Below are positions 1 to 7,273 of a stretch of 12,955 bases of DNA, in pieces. The position numbers and the translations under genes were made by a program. How positions within the stretch are numbered: position 1 is the stretch's first letter; each line of letters begins with the position of its first letter. The DNA is from Candidatus Zhuqueibacterota bacterium 4484_87 (GTDB taxonomy: Bacteria; Zhuqueibacterota; Zhuqueibacteria; Thermofontimicrobiales; Thermofontimicrobiaceae). The notes under the pieces were generated by a model. That model ran no database searches, had not been told where the DNA came from, and saw nothing but the letters and a program-made list of their open reading frames with translations. The stretch is taken from positions 1-12,955 of the forward strand of contig NATN01000139.1 of NCBI GenBank assembly GCA_002085355.1, given 5' to 3'.

Positions 1-2063
1 TGAACGATGACGTTGGTCTTGATGGAAATCCGCTGACCTATGACACGGGTCAGGGAGATGGTGTTCCCACCAGCGGCGCCGGAACCGGTTTCCCGGGCGA
101 GCCCAATATCGATGTCACTGATGTCTCCGAATCTGACCAGTTGGGTTTAACGAATGTTCAGTACCAGCAGTCCGGAAATTTTCACACTGAACAGGACGAA
201 GGAACTTGGAATCGCTGGATGATCCCCGGGAAATTCTGGGATACGAGCATCAATACAGTCAACGGCGATTGGGATTTGTTCGTCTCCTCGGGACTTTTTC
301 CGTTGAAAGCAGGTCAGCGGGCGCGCATTTCAATGGCGGTCAATTTAGGCCAGGACAAAAAAGACGCGTTGCGTAACAAAGAAATTTCACAAAAAACTTA
401 TGATCTGGATTATCAATTTGCCAAAGCGCCAATTTTGCCGGTGCTGAAAGCGATTCCCGGAGACGGCAAAGTGACCCTTTACTGGGATGACAAGGCAGAA
501 AAATCTTTTGATAAATTTATGCAGGATATCGGCGCGGAGCCTTATGATTTCGAAGGCTATCGTATTTACAAAGCGACTGATCCGGCGTTTGAGGATGCCT
601 ATTCTATTACAGACGCCGATGGGAATTTGACATTTTACAAACCGGTGGCACAATTTGATTTGAAGGACGGTATTACTGGTTTGGATTCGCTGGGAATTAA
701 TGGAGCGCATTTCAATTTGGGAAATGATTCCGGATTGCGCCACTCCTGGGTTGATGAAGATGTGATTAACGGACAGACTTATTATTATGCCATCACTGCT
801 TATGACAGGGGTGCTGCCTGGGCAGAGATTCCGCCGAGCGAAACGCCCATCCCAATTACGGTAGAAGTGACTGGCGAGGTGAAAATGGGGACCAATGTGC
901 AACGCGTGATTCCTGAAGCCCCTTCCGCCGGATATGTGGCGCCAACGCTGGTGAATATTGATCAACCAGCTCAGGGAAACACTACCGGCAGAATTATGTA
1001 CGACATTGTTGATCCGCAAATTATCCCGGACAACCATAAATATCGTATCACATTCAGGGACACACTTTTACCGCGCCAGAACCAGACCGAACCTGATACG
1101 TTGAAAACGCTTGATTTTTCATTGTTTGATGTAACTTTTGAATCGGAAGGAAAGATTGACACGCTGATTCTCAATTGTCCGAAACTCAAGGCATCCGAAG
1201 AAATTCCCATGACCGATGGATTTCGTCTGATTTTGGACAACGAGGATGTGATTGAATTGAACCAGACTCTTTCGGGCTGGAATGATGATGAAATCATGCC
1301 GCTGTCGCTGAGGCCATTTCAGGCAGGATTTCTAGTCGGATTTCCCAATCCAAAGGACTACAAGATCGTTTTCGGCGACGTGGGTATAGACACTTCTATT
1401 TATTTGAAAGTGCGCCGCATCGATTTAAATCCCAAAGCGGTGAATTTCACTGTTTATAATTTAACGGATTCGGAAAAAGTGAAATTTGCATTCTGGGAGA
1501 CGGATGGAGATGACGGCGTTTTTACAGCGAGTTATCTCGAATCTGATGTCATTGTTTTTATGGAAGAAAATTCCGAGGGAGAACTGTCTCCAAGCTGGCG
1601 GTTTAAGGTTGTGTTTGATTCATTGCACAGAAATCCGACCAAGGGCGATACCGCATATTTGTATTTGAAAAAACCTTTTCTCAGTAATGTCGTTTTTGAA
1701 TTTACCACGCACGCGCCATTTGTGGATAATGAGTTAGCAAAAACGCAGTTGGATCGCATTAAAGTTGTGCCCAACCCTTATGTGGCAACTGCGATCTGGG
1801 AAGGCAGAAACTTTTTCACCACAGGCCGCGGTCCCAGATCGATTCATTTCAATCATTTGCCGCGACAGTGTACAATTCGGATTTTCACTGTTTCGGGAGA
1901 ATTGGTTGATACCATTGAGCACGACAGTCCCATCGACGATGGTTCAGCAGAATGGGATGTGTTGACCCGAGACAATCTGACAGTTTCTTACGGCGTTTAC
2001 ATTTATCATGTGGATGCGCCGGGCATCGGAGAAAAATTGGGTAAGTTTGCGATTATAAAATAA
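1..2063 (+). CDS. Secreted fibronectin-like protein with C-terminal T9SS-type sorting domain (5' partial)
   Basis: The reading frame is open from the left edge (first full codon at 3), so the N-terminus and any signal peptide lie outside; 686 residues are visible and the TTG at 141 is internal. The start of the fragment is rich in Asp, Gly and Asn (NDDVGLDGNP, then GEPNIDVTDVSESDQ), like the linkers of large FCB surface proteins. At about 140-280 there is a fibronectin-III-like stretch: PGDGKVTLYWDD, then GYRIYKATDP, then YYYAITAYDRG. A long beta-rich region without a family I recognise follows. The last ~100 residues (IKVVPNPYVA, then IRIFTVSGELV, GVYIYHVDA, ending KLGKFAIIK) have the form of a T9SS type A sorting domain, which directs proteins across the outer membrane and is normally cleaved off. 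A PorV-family gene follows directly, which fits a secretion link. Specific substrate or function unknown. Sure of the class, not of the role. Confidence 0.85.
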   Translation, partial: NDDVGLDGNPLTYDTGQGDGVPTSGAGTGFPGEPNIDVTDVSESDQLGLTNVQYQQSGNFHTEQDEGTWNRWMIPGKFWDTSINTVNGDWDLFVSSGLFPLKAGQRARISMAVNLGQDKKDALRNKEISQKTYDLDYQFAKAPILPVLKAIPGDGKVTLYWDDKAEKSFDKFMQDIGAEPYDFEGYRIYKATDPAFEDAYSITDADGNLTFYKPVAQFDLKDGITGLDSLGINGAHFNLGNDSGLRHSWVDEDVINGQTYYYAITAYDRGAAWAEIPPSETPIPITVEVTGEVKMGTNVQRVIPEAPSAGYVAPTLVNIDQPAQGNTTGRIMYDIVDPQIIPDNHKYRITFRDTLLPRQNQTEPDTLKTLDFSLFDVTFESEGKIDTLILNCPKLKASEEIPMTDGFRLILDNEDVIELNQTLSGWNDDEIMPLSLRPFQAGFLVGFPNPKDYKIVFGDVGIDTSIYLKVRRIDLNPKAVNFTVYNLTDSEKVKFAFWETDGDDGVFTASYLESDVIVFMEENSEGELSPSWRFKVVFDSLHRNPTKGDTAYLYLKKPFLSNVVFEFTTHAPFVDNELAKTQLDRIKVVPNPYVATAIWEGRNFFTTGRGPRSIHFNHLPRQCTIRIFTVSGELVDTIEHDSPIDDGSAEWDVLTRDNLTVSYGVYIYHVDAPGIGEKLGKFAIIK

Positions 2064-2064
2064 T

Positions 2065-2070
2065 GGGAGA
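2065..2070 (+). promoter_or_regulatory. Ribosome binding site deciding the PorV-like start
   Basis: GGGAGA lies 7 nt before the GTG at 2078. The ATG at 2063 overlaps the previous stop codon but has no Shine-Dalgarno sequence in front of it. The spacing therefore favours the GTG, and the resulting protein begins MKTDGKFTFF, a more usual signal-peptide N-terminus. Confidence 0.6.
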
Positions 2071-2077
2071 TAAAGAC

Positions 2078-3112
2078 GTGAAAACAGATGGAAAGTTTAC
2101 TTTTTTTATAATTTTGTTGTTGCCTATTTTTGCCCCGCTAATCCTGCACGCCCAGGAAGTGACAAAAATTGGCACAACCGCGGCAAAAGTGCTGAGTATT
2201 CCGGTTGGTTCCCGCGCATTGGGAATGGGAGCCGCTTTTACGTCGGTCGCTGATGATGCAACAGCCATGTACTGGAATCCTGCTGGAATCGCGCGTCTGG
2301 ATCGAGGCGAATTTGTGTTCATGCATTCCAACTGGTTGGCAGATTTACGCTTCGATTACGTGGGATTGACTTTTCCTCTCGCTCAGTTGGGTACCGTGGG
2401 ATTTAGCTTTTCTGCGCTGACGATGGATGAAATGGACATCACAACTGAATATGAACCGGAAGGGACGGGTGAGACCTTTTCCGCCGGCTCATTCATTGCG
2501 GGAATTTCATTCGCACGAAATCTGACGAATAATTTTACCATTGGCGCTTCGGTCAAATATGTGACCGAGAGAATTTGGAATTCCTCTGCTGGTGCAGTTG
2601 CCGTGGATATTGGAACTTTGTTCGACACGCCATTCCGCGGCATTCGCTTGGGCGCCAGTATCAGTAATTTTGGTCAAAAAATGCAAATCATGGGCGACGA
2701 TTTGCTCGTGCAGAAAGATATTGATGCATCAATAGCCGGAAATAACGAAAGTGTGAATGCTTATTTAGCAACTGATAAATTTGATTTGCCGTTAATCATG
2801 AGGATTGGCATTTCTACGGATTTTATAGATACTGATTTTCAAAAGTTCACAATTGCTATTGATGGGCTGCATCCGAATGACAATACGGAATCTGTCAATA
2901 TTGGCGGTGAATATTCCACGCTGAGAAAAATTGTCTCCTTTCGCGGTGGCATGAAGTCGTTGGGATTAAAAAATCGCGAGGATCGGTATACAATCGGAAT
3001 GGGGCTGAATTATTTTCTAGGCGGTGGGAGACGGATCAGAATTGACTACACTTATGAGCAGTTTGTTCATCTAAAGGATATTCATCAATTTACTTTGGCT
3101 GTAAAATTTTAA
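2078..3112 (+). CDS. PorV/PorQ-family outer-membrane protein
   Basis: From the GTG at 2078 the product is 344 residues; the alternative ATG at 2063 would add five. It starts with a signal peptide (KFTFFIILLLPIFAPLILHA, cleavage likely before Q26). The mature N-terminus carries the family hallmark: SRALGMGAAFTSVADDA around 45-61, then MYWNPAGIARL around 64-74. The rest alternates in the manner of a beta barrel and ends in an aromatic strand (FTLAVKF), as outer-membrane barrels do. In Bacteroidota, PorV binds T9SS cargo and hands it to the surface attachment machinery, and PorQ is a relative. FCB genomes encode many such paralogues next to T9SS cargo, so this is probably a partner for the upstream secreted protein, 14 nt away and likely in the same operon. 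Whether it is the general PorV or a dedicated paralogue cannot be told. No other T9SS component is in the window. Confidence 0.8.
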   Translation: MKTDGKFTFFIILLLPIFAPLILHAQEVTKIGTTAAKVLSIPVGSRALGMGAAFTSVADDATAMYWNPAGIARLDRGEFVFMHSNWLADLRFDYVGLTFPLAQLGTVGFSFSALTMDEMDITTEYEPEGTGETFSAGSFIAGISFARNLTNNFTIGASVKYVTERIWNSSAGAVAVDIGTLFDTPFRGIRLGASISNFGQKMQIMGDDLLVQKDIDASIAGNNESVNAYLATDKFDLPLIMRIGISTDFIDTDFQKFTIAIDGLHPNDNTESVNIGGEYSTLRKIVSFRGGMKSLGLKNREDRYTIGMGLNYFLGGGRRIRIDYTYEQFVHLKDIHQFTLAVKF

Positions 3113-3348
3113 AAATATTTTTGGAAAAAGTCAACTGTTTTAGCATTGGCGTTTTAAAATGACAAAATCAAAAGAAGGCTTTATTTCGGCAAAAATGACA
3201 AATTCAGAAAGGAGGTGCTCTAATCGTCATTTTTCCCCTCAATTTGAATAAAAAAATGTTTGAAGGGAGGTGATAGGCTTTTAATGATGAAGTTTTTACA
3301 ACTGTCAATTAACCCAAATCAAAAGAACCAAAATTAAGGAGAAGCCAC
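3113..3348 (+). promoter_or_regulatory. Leader region of the cohesin/T9SS gene with two strong Shine-Dalgarno sequences
   Basis: This 236-bp AT-rich gap holds two near-perfect matches to the 16S anti-Shine-Dalgarno: AGGAGGTG at 3211-3218 and GGGAGGTGAT at 3265-3274. Neither serves the main gene, which has its own AAGGAG at 3336-3341, 7 nt before the ATG at 3349. The sequences after the two sites look alike (CTCTAATCGTCATTTTT versus CTTTTAATGATGAAGTTTTT), as if a leader had been duplicated and the first copy had lost its ATG. There is also an imperfect repeat of AAAATGACAAA near 3156 and 3192. I see no convincing -35/-10 pair and no terminator for the upstream gene, so read-through from the PorV-like gene is possible. 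Confidence 0.45.
3284..3337 (+). CDS. Possible 17-codon upstream ORF (leader peptide)
   Basis: ATG-ATG start and TAA stop encode MMKFLQLSINPNQKNQN. It lies behind the strong GGGAGGTGAT at 3265-3274, with a 9-nt gap to the ATG. Its TAA (3335-3337) overlaps the AAGGAG ribosome-binding site of the next gene, a layout that would couple the two translation events. The peptide resembles nothing known to me and has no run of rare or identical codons that would suggest attenuation. The sequence shows the layout; translation is an inference. It could also be the remnant of a lost gene. Confidence 0.35.
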   Translation: MMKFLQLSINPNQKNQN

Positions 3349-5592
3349 ATGAGTAAAAGGAATCTTTTACCAGTGATGGTGATTCTGATTGCTTTTAGTG
3401 CTGTTGCGGTGTTTGGTCAAACGGTCACAGTGACCATTCCGGACACAACAGCCGAATCAGGCACCTCAATTTCCGTTCCCATTATGGTGAGCGACCTCAC
3501 AGGATTGAATGTTTTGGCATACGACATCGCCATTACCTTTGATCAGAATGTACTTGATGCGACAGGGTTCAGCCGCACCGGGACTGTTTTGGAAACATGG
3601 AATGATCCGACTGTGAACGATCTGGATGGACAGTACAATTTGGTCGGTGCCGGCACCTCTGCTATTGCAGGGAGCGGCGTTTTTATTTATATCAATTTTG
3701 ATGTTGTCGGTAATGCTGGTGATACCACAACCATCCATTTTAACAAAATGGTATTCAACGAAGGCGATCCGGCGGCGACGACAACCGACGGTAAATTTTC
3801 CGTGGGATCAGGAGCAAGCCTGGTTACTTTCCAGGTAGATATGAGCATCAAGCTGCGGGAAAATGTTTTTGATCCTGGCGCTGGCGATATTGTTGTTGTG
3901 CGCGGCAATTTTAATGGCTGGGGTGGCAATGATCAGGAATGTACCGATGCTGATGGCGATACTGTTTATACCGGAACTTTCGATGTTGGTTCTGAACCAA
4001 CGATTTCCTATAAATACGTCATACATAAATCTGATGGCACAGATATGTGGGAAGATAATATCGGTGGAAACCGTGAATTTGCCAATAGCGGCTCTCAGGT
4101 TTTGCCAGTCGTCTATTTCGATGATGACGATGAATATACACCTCCTGCCGATGTTTTTGTGACTTTTCAGGTAAACATGAGCATCAAGTTGCGCGAAGAG
4201 GTTTTCAAACCTGGCGAGGGAGACCTTGTTGTTGTTCGCGGCAATTTTAATGGATGGAGTGGAAATAACGAGGAATGTACTGATGCAGATGCGGATAGTA
4301 TCTACACAGGGACTTTCAATATCGGAACTGAAGCGACAATCGCCTATAAATACGTCATCCACAAAGCGGATGGCACAGACATGTGGGAAGACAATATTGG
4401 TGGAAACCGTGAATTTGCCAACACCGGTTCTGACCAGACTCTGCCGGTTGTTTACTGGGATGACGATGACGAATTCAGTGGTGTAACCCGTACTGGCGCT
4501 ATTCTTTTCAATGTGGATATGCAGGTCTGGGAAGATGCTGGTTTCTTTGATCGAAATTTGGATTCTCTGGAAATTCGCGGCGGATTTAATGGCTGGGTTT
4601 CCGGCGATTATCTGGAACGTTTTCCGGGATCCATGATCTACGAGAAAATTATGCCAGTGGAAGGTATTGTTGGCTCAGAAATTCGCTACAAATATTATCT
4701 GAATTATCACGACAAAACTTTATGGAGTAACAGTGACTGGGGATATGAAGTTCCGTACACTCGCGGTGGTGGCAACAGAATCATCGTTTTTGAAGGAACT
4801 GATGACCAGATGGCTCCGTTGCAGTACATGAATGATATTCCCCACGGCGGCGTAATTCCGATGGGAAAAACTGTTACGGTAACGTTTACAGTGGACATGA
4901 ATCCGGCGATGAGTCTGCCCACTCCGTTCAATCCCGCGACTGATACTGTTACGTTAATCCCGCAGGATCCGCACTGGGCAGTCGGTCAGGGGCTCACTCC
5001 TTACGATGAAACCCTGGTAACCTTCACAGACAGTGACGGTGACGGCGTTTATACCGGAACGCTGGAAATTCATGGCCCAACTATTTACGGAGTGGAATAT
5101 GCCTATCGCTATGGTGCAGATGATATTACCGAAGGCGGTGGTTTTGAATTCGGACGCTATCGCACTCGCTATATTGTTCCCAACAGCGATGGATCTTATC
5201 CTGATACCTGGACATTCCCAGTGGATACATTTCAATTGGATCCACCGCTGCCAGTAGAAGAAGCTCCTTTGAAAGTGGCTGTGGATGAACTCATTCAGGG
5301 ACGCGTCACTCCGGATAACTACACGCTGGGTCAGAACTATCCGAATCCGTTCAACCCGACAACGATGATCACTTACTCAATTCCGAAATTGAGCCATGTG
5401 AATATCAAAGTTTACAATATGCTGGGACAGGAAATTGCCACTCTGGTGAACAAGCAAAAAGCTCCCGGAACGTACAAAGTTTCCTGGGATGGAAAAGACT
5501 ACACTGGTAAAGTAGTTGCTGGCGGCGTCTATTTCTATCGCATTGAAGCTGGTGATTTCAACAAAACGATGAAAATGCTATTCTTGAAGTAA
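3349..5592 (+). CDS. Secreted modular protein: cohesin-like domain, four CBM-like modules, T9SS sorting tail
   Basis: 747 residues from an ATG with AAGGAG 7 nt upstream. Signal peptide 1-23 (LLPVMVILIAFSAVAVFG), then a cohesin-like beta domain at about 25-155 (TVTVTIPDTTAESGTSISVP, VLAYDIAITFDQNVLDA, GSGVFIYINFDV). Two adjacent modules start at 159 and 271, 112 residues apart and about four-fifths identical. Each has VTFQV-(D/N)-MSIKLRE, VVVRGNFNGW, a D-x-D acidic turn before YTGTF, YKYVIHK, MWEDNIGGNREFAN and a DDDDE end. The GNFNGW signature recalls the E-set starch/glycogen-binding modules (CBM20/CBM48-like). Two divergent relatives follow at about 383-500 (RGGFNGW) and 509-640. The tail from 657 (NYTLGQNYPNPFNPTT to FNKTMKMLFLK) is a standard T9SS type A sorting domain. 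No catalytic domain is seen, so this is probably a surface-bound glycan-binding or scaffold protein. Ligand and cohesin partner (a dockerin) are unknown and not in the window. Confidence 0.85.
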   Translation: MSKRNLLPVMVILIAFSAVAVFGQTVTVTIPDTTAESGTSISVPIMVSDLTGLNVLAYDIAITFDQNVLDATGFSRTGTVLETWNDPTVNDLDGQYNLVGAGTSAIAGSGVFIYINFDVVGNAGDTTTIHFNKMVFNEGDPAATTTDGKFSVGSGASLVTFQVDMSIKLRENVFDPGAGDIVVVRGNFNGWGGNDQECTDADGDTVYTGTFDVGSEPTISYKYVIHKSDGTDMWEDNIGGNREFANSGSQVLPVVYFDDDDEYTPPADVFVTFQVNMSIKLREEVFKPGEGDLVVVRGNFNGWSGNNEECTDADADSIYTGTFNIGTEATIAYKYVIHKADGTDMWEDNIGGNREFANTGSDQTLPVVYWDDDDEFSGVTRTGAILFNVDMQVWEDAGFFDRNLDSLEIRGGFNGWVSGDYLERFPGSMIYEKIMPVEGIVGSEIRYKYYLNYHDKTLWSNSDWGYEVPYTRGGGNRIIVFEGTDDQMAPLQYMNDIPHGGVIPMGKTVTVTFTVDMNPAMSLPTPFNPATDTVTLIPQDPHWAVGQGLTPYDETLVTFTDSDGDGVYTGTLEIHGPTIYGVEYAYRYGADDITEGGGFEFGRYRTRYIVPNSDGSYPDTWTFPVDTFQLDPPLPVEEAPLKVAVDELIQGRVTPDNYTLGQNYPNPFNPTTMITYSIPKLSHVNIKVYNMLGQEIATLVNKQKAPGTYKVSWDGKDYTGKVVAGGVYFYRIEAGDFNKTMKMLFLK
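3823..4494 (+). repeat. Tandem in-frame duplication of a 112-codon module
   Basis: The segment from 3823 to 4158 is repeated from 4159 to about 4494. At protein level the two copies differ at roughly 20 positions, mostly conservative (D/N, V/I, S/A), with a one-residue insertion near the end of copy two. The downstream modules at about 4495 and 4873 belong to the same fold but have diverged far more, so this pair is the most recent duplication. Confidence 0.85.
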
Positions 5593-5619
5593 CGGATAGA
5601 GCATTTTTGATTTTTAATG

Positions 5620-5658
5620 GGGAAGGCAGTGCGTTCGTTCATGCTGCTTTCCCTTTTT
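5620..5658 (+). terminator. Intrinsic terminator after the cohesin/T9SS gene
   Basis: GGGAAGGCAG (5620-5629) pairs with CTGCTTTCCC (5644-5653), a 10-bp stem with one G-U pair. TTTTT follows at 5654-5658. It sits 28 nt after the stop codon at 5592, in the right orientation to end the plus-strand unit. Confidence 0.85.
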
Positions 5659-5739
5659 CATTTGTAGATTTATTGCCTGAATTTTTATTCAAAATGCGAC
5701 TGGAACAAAAAAGCTTTTTCTGATGCGTAGTAAAATAGC

Positions 5740-5886
5740 AGAAAAAAAGAGAGCCGAACTTTCCGAACGAAATCGTGGCATCCATCTGCTGCGAAGCAGG
5801 ATGCAATTTTTCAATCAAATGGAAACCACGAATGTGAGATCAAAGATGCTACTGAAAATAATTTCGTTCAAAAATCAGTCCGGCTC
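5740..5886 (-). other. Nested inverted-repeat structure, possible structured RNA or large terminator
   Basis: Four helices nest in order across the convergent gap: GAGCCG (5751-5756) with CGGCTC (5881-5886); GAACGAAAT (5765-5773) with ATTTCGTTC (5861-5869); CGTG (5774-5777) with CACG (5827-5830); and a hairpin in which GCATC (5778-5782) and CTGCT (5786-5790) pair with AGCAG (5795-5799) and GATGC (5800-5804) around a four-base loop. Read on the minus strand, the closing CGGCTC is followed after two bases by seven T (5748-5742), as in an intrinsic terminator. This lies just past the stop codon of the minus-strand gene at 5935. Read on the plus strand, the inner hairpin has a GCGA (GNRA) loop and is followed by TTTTT (5807-5811). 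It may be a 3' structure or terminator of the minus-strand unit, a small RNA, or a degenerate palindromic element. The pairing is visible; the function is inferred. Confidence 0.45.
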
Positions 5887-5934
5887 ACTTCTCGGCATGA
5901 TTCTATATTAAATGGAGGACAACATATTTATTAA

Positions 5935-7260
5935 CTACATTTTTTGCGCGTACTTCTGAGCTTTCTCAAAATATTCACTATCCGGATATTCATTCATTAA
6001 TTTATCGAACATCTGCAAGGCCAACTGTTTGTCACCCAATTTCAAATAGCAGCGTCCCAACATCAATAAGGCATCATCTTTCTTGTGTGATTGTTGGTAA
6101 GCGAGTACTTTCTCTAAAGCATCTACCGCGCTTTGATAGTCATGCTTACCGAAAAAGCATTCACCGATCCAATATTGGCAATTGCTCGCTAGTTTATGCG
6201 TTGGATAGGTTTGCAAAAGTGAATTGAATAGATTAATCGCCGCGTCAAATTCCCGAGCGTAAAAATGCTGCATTGCTTCTTCATACGTTGCAGTGAAATC
6301 AGAAATATCGGCGTTCATTGAAGCGGACATGGCAGTGCTTCTCGTACTGAAGCCCCCTTCCAATTCCGCGATGCGATCTTTTCGATATTCTAACTGGCTT
6401 TTCAGCTCTTCAATTTCCAATTCTTTTTGAGAAATTGCCTGATTCAATTCATCCAGTTTCGCTTTTAATTGTACGTACTCGCCCATGGAATTGTCTGCTG
6501 CGGATTGTTCTTCGTATTGGTCGATGCCTTCCAGCAATTTACTTAAATCATCACTTCCCGAGTCTCCGGCATCAAAATTACCTGCTTCTCCATTGGCAAG
6601 TTCTTCAATGGGGGTTTTGTCTGCGACTTCGATTTCCTTGCTTCTATTGAAGTAACTGTTTTCTCGATAAAAAGTAAGTCCAGTCCGAAAATTCAAATAG
6701 CCGTCTTTTGATTTGCTCCATTGGTTATGATAGCCGCCGTCGAGATCATCTCCTGATGTAAAGCGATAATCGACATAACTGTTCAGTGCCATACGAGGAC
6801 TCAACCGATATTCAAATCCGCCGCCGAACATCCATGCGGCATCAAAATATCCGCCGAAATAGTGTCCGGATCCCATTGGCGGATCAAGATGAAACCAGAT
6901 GGCACCAAAACCGGCATAAGCGTACGGAATCAAATTCCCCCCGCTTGCCAAATTGACTCCCAATTTCATGTCCAAATTCAGCACGTCGGTGGAGAATGTG
7001 CATTTGTCAAAAATCAATGTCCCGTCGCTCAGTTCGCCGTAACCGAAAGAGCCTACAGCAAAGAATTTGGGACTGATGGCGTATTTGGCGTAACCTTCAA
7101 CGCCACCGCCAACTCCTGTCTTTGGTTTGTCACAGTAAATCCTCTGACCGCCAACGTTAAATCCCAAACCCAATCGGCTGGCAGACAATTGAGCTGATGC
7201 TGTCGTTGCCAACAGGCTCAATGTGATGAGAGTTACCACGATGAAAATCACTCGTTTCAT
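5935..7260 (-). CDS. Outer-membrane beta-barrel protein with coiled coil and YbgF/CpoB-like TPR tail
   Basis: 441 residues from the ATG at 7260, chosen because AGGAGG lies 6 nt upstream and the signal peptide starts there (KRVIFIVVTLITLSLLATTA, cleavage before Q24). Residues about 27-200 look like an OmpA/OmpX-type barrel: alternating strands such as SRLGLGFNVGG, KFFAVGSFGYGEL, LIPYAYAGFGAIWFHL and GYLNFRTGLTFY. An acidic linker (205-258) leads to a coiled coil at about 262-302 (EYVQLKAKLDELNQAISQKE). Residues 325-436 form about three TPR units of the CpoB/YbgF kind (YEEAMQHFYAREFDAAINLF, YWIGECFFGKHDYQSAVDAL, LMLGRCYLKLGDKQLALQMF). In proteobacteria CpoB is a free periplasmic protein of the Tol-Pal system with a coiled coil before its TPRs; here that part is fused to a barrel. 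An envelope-organising role is likely. It shares a two-gene unit with the small gene upstream. Confidence 0.8.
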   Translation of the reverse strand: MKRVIFIVVTLITLSLLATTASAQLSASRLGLGFNVGGQRIYCDKPKTGVGGGVEGYAKYAISPKFFAVGSFGYGELSDGTLIFDKCTFSTDVLNLDMKLGVNLASGGNLIPYAYAGFGAIWFHLDPPMGSGHYFGGYFDAAWMFGGGFEYRLSPRMALNSYVDYRFTSGDDLDGGYHNQWSKSKDGYLNFRTGLTFYRENSYFNRSKEIEVADKTPIEELANGEAGNFDAGDSGSDDLSKLLEGIDQYEEQSAADNSMGEYVQLKAKLDELNQAISQKELEIEELKSQLEYRKDRIAELEGGFSTRSTAMSASMNADISDFTATYEEAMQHFYAREFDAAINLFNSLLQTYPTHKLASNCQYWIGECFFGKHDYQSAVDALEKVLAYQQSHKKDDALLMLGRCYLKLGDKQLALQMFDKLMNEYPDSEYFEKAQKYAQKM

Positions 7261-7266
7261 TTTATA

Positions 7267-7272
7267 CCTCCT
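7267..7272 (-). promoter_or_regulatory. Ribosome binding site deciding the barrel-TPR start
   Basis: AGGAGG on the minus strand, 6 nt before the ATG at 7260 and just after the upstream gene's stop (7276-7274). A TTG at 7284 would start a longer frame but would read through this site and put eight basic residues before the signal peptide, so it is rejected. Confidence 0.8.
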
Positions 7273-7273
7273 G

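Noticed and set aside
387..1037. Minus-strand open frame of 216 codons inside the first secreted protein gene
   Set aside because: It is antisense to a frame with clear domain content and its translation resembles no protein.
3159..3251. Plus-strand open frame of 30 codons in the cohesin leader
   Set aside because: No Shine-Dalgarno before its ATG; it reads through the AGGAGGTG at 3211-3218, and the peptide has no recognisable features.
3808..4362. Minus-strand open frame of 184 codons inside the cohesin gene
   Set aside because: Its two similar halves simply mirror the duplicated module on the plus strand.
5723..5911. Plus-strand open frame of 62 codons after the cohesin gene terminator
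   Set aside because: No ribosome-binding site, no recognisable protein features, and it lies across the nested inverted repeats, which explain the sequence better.
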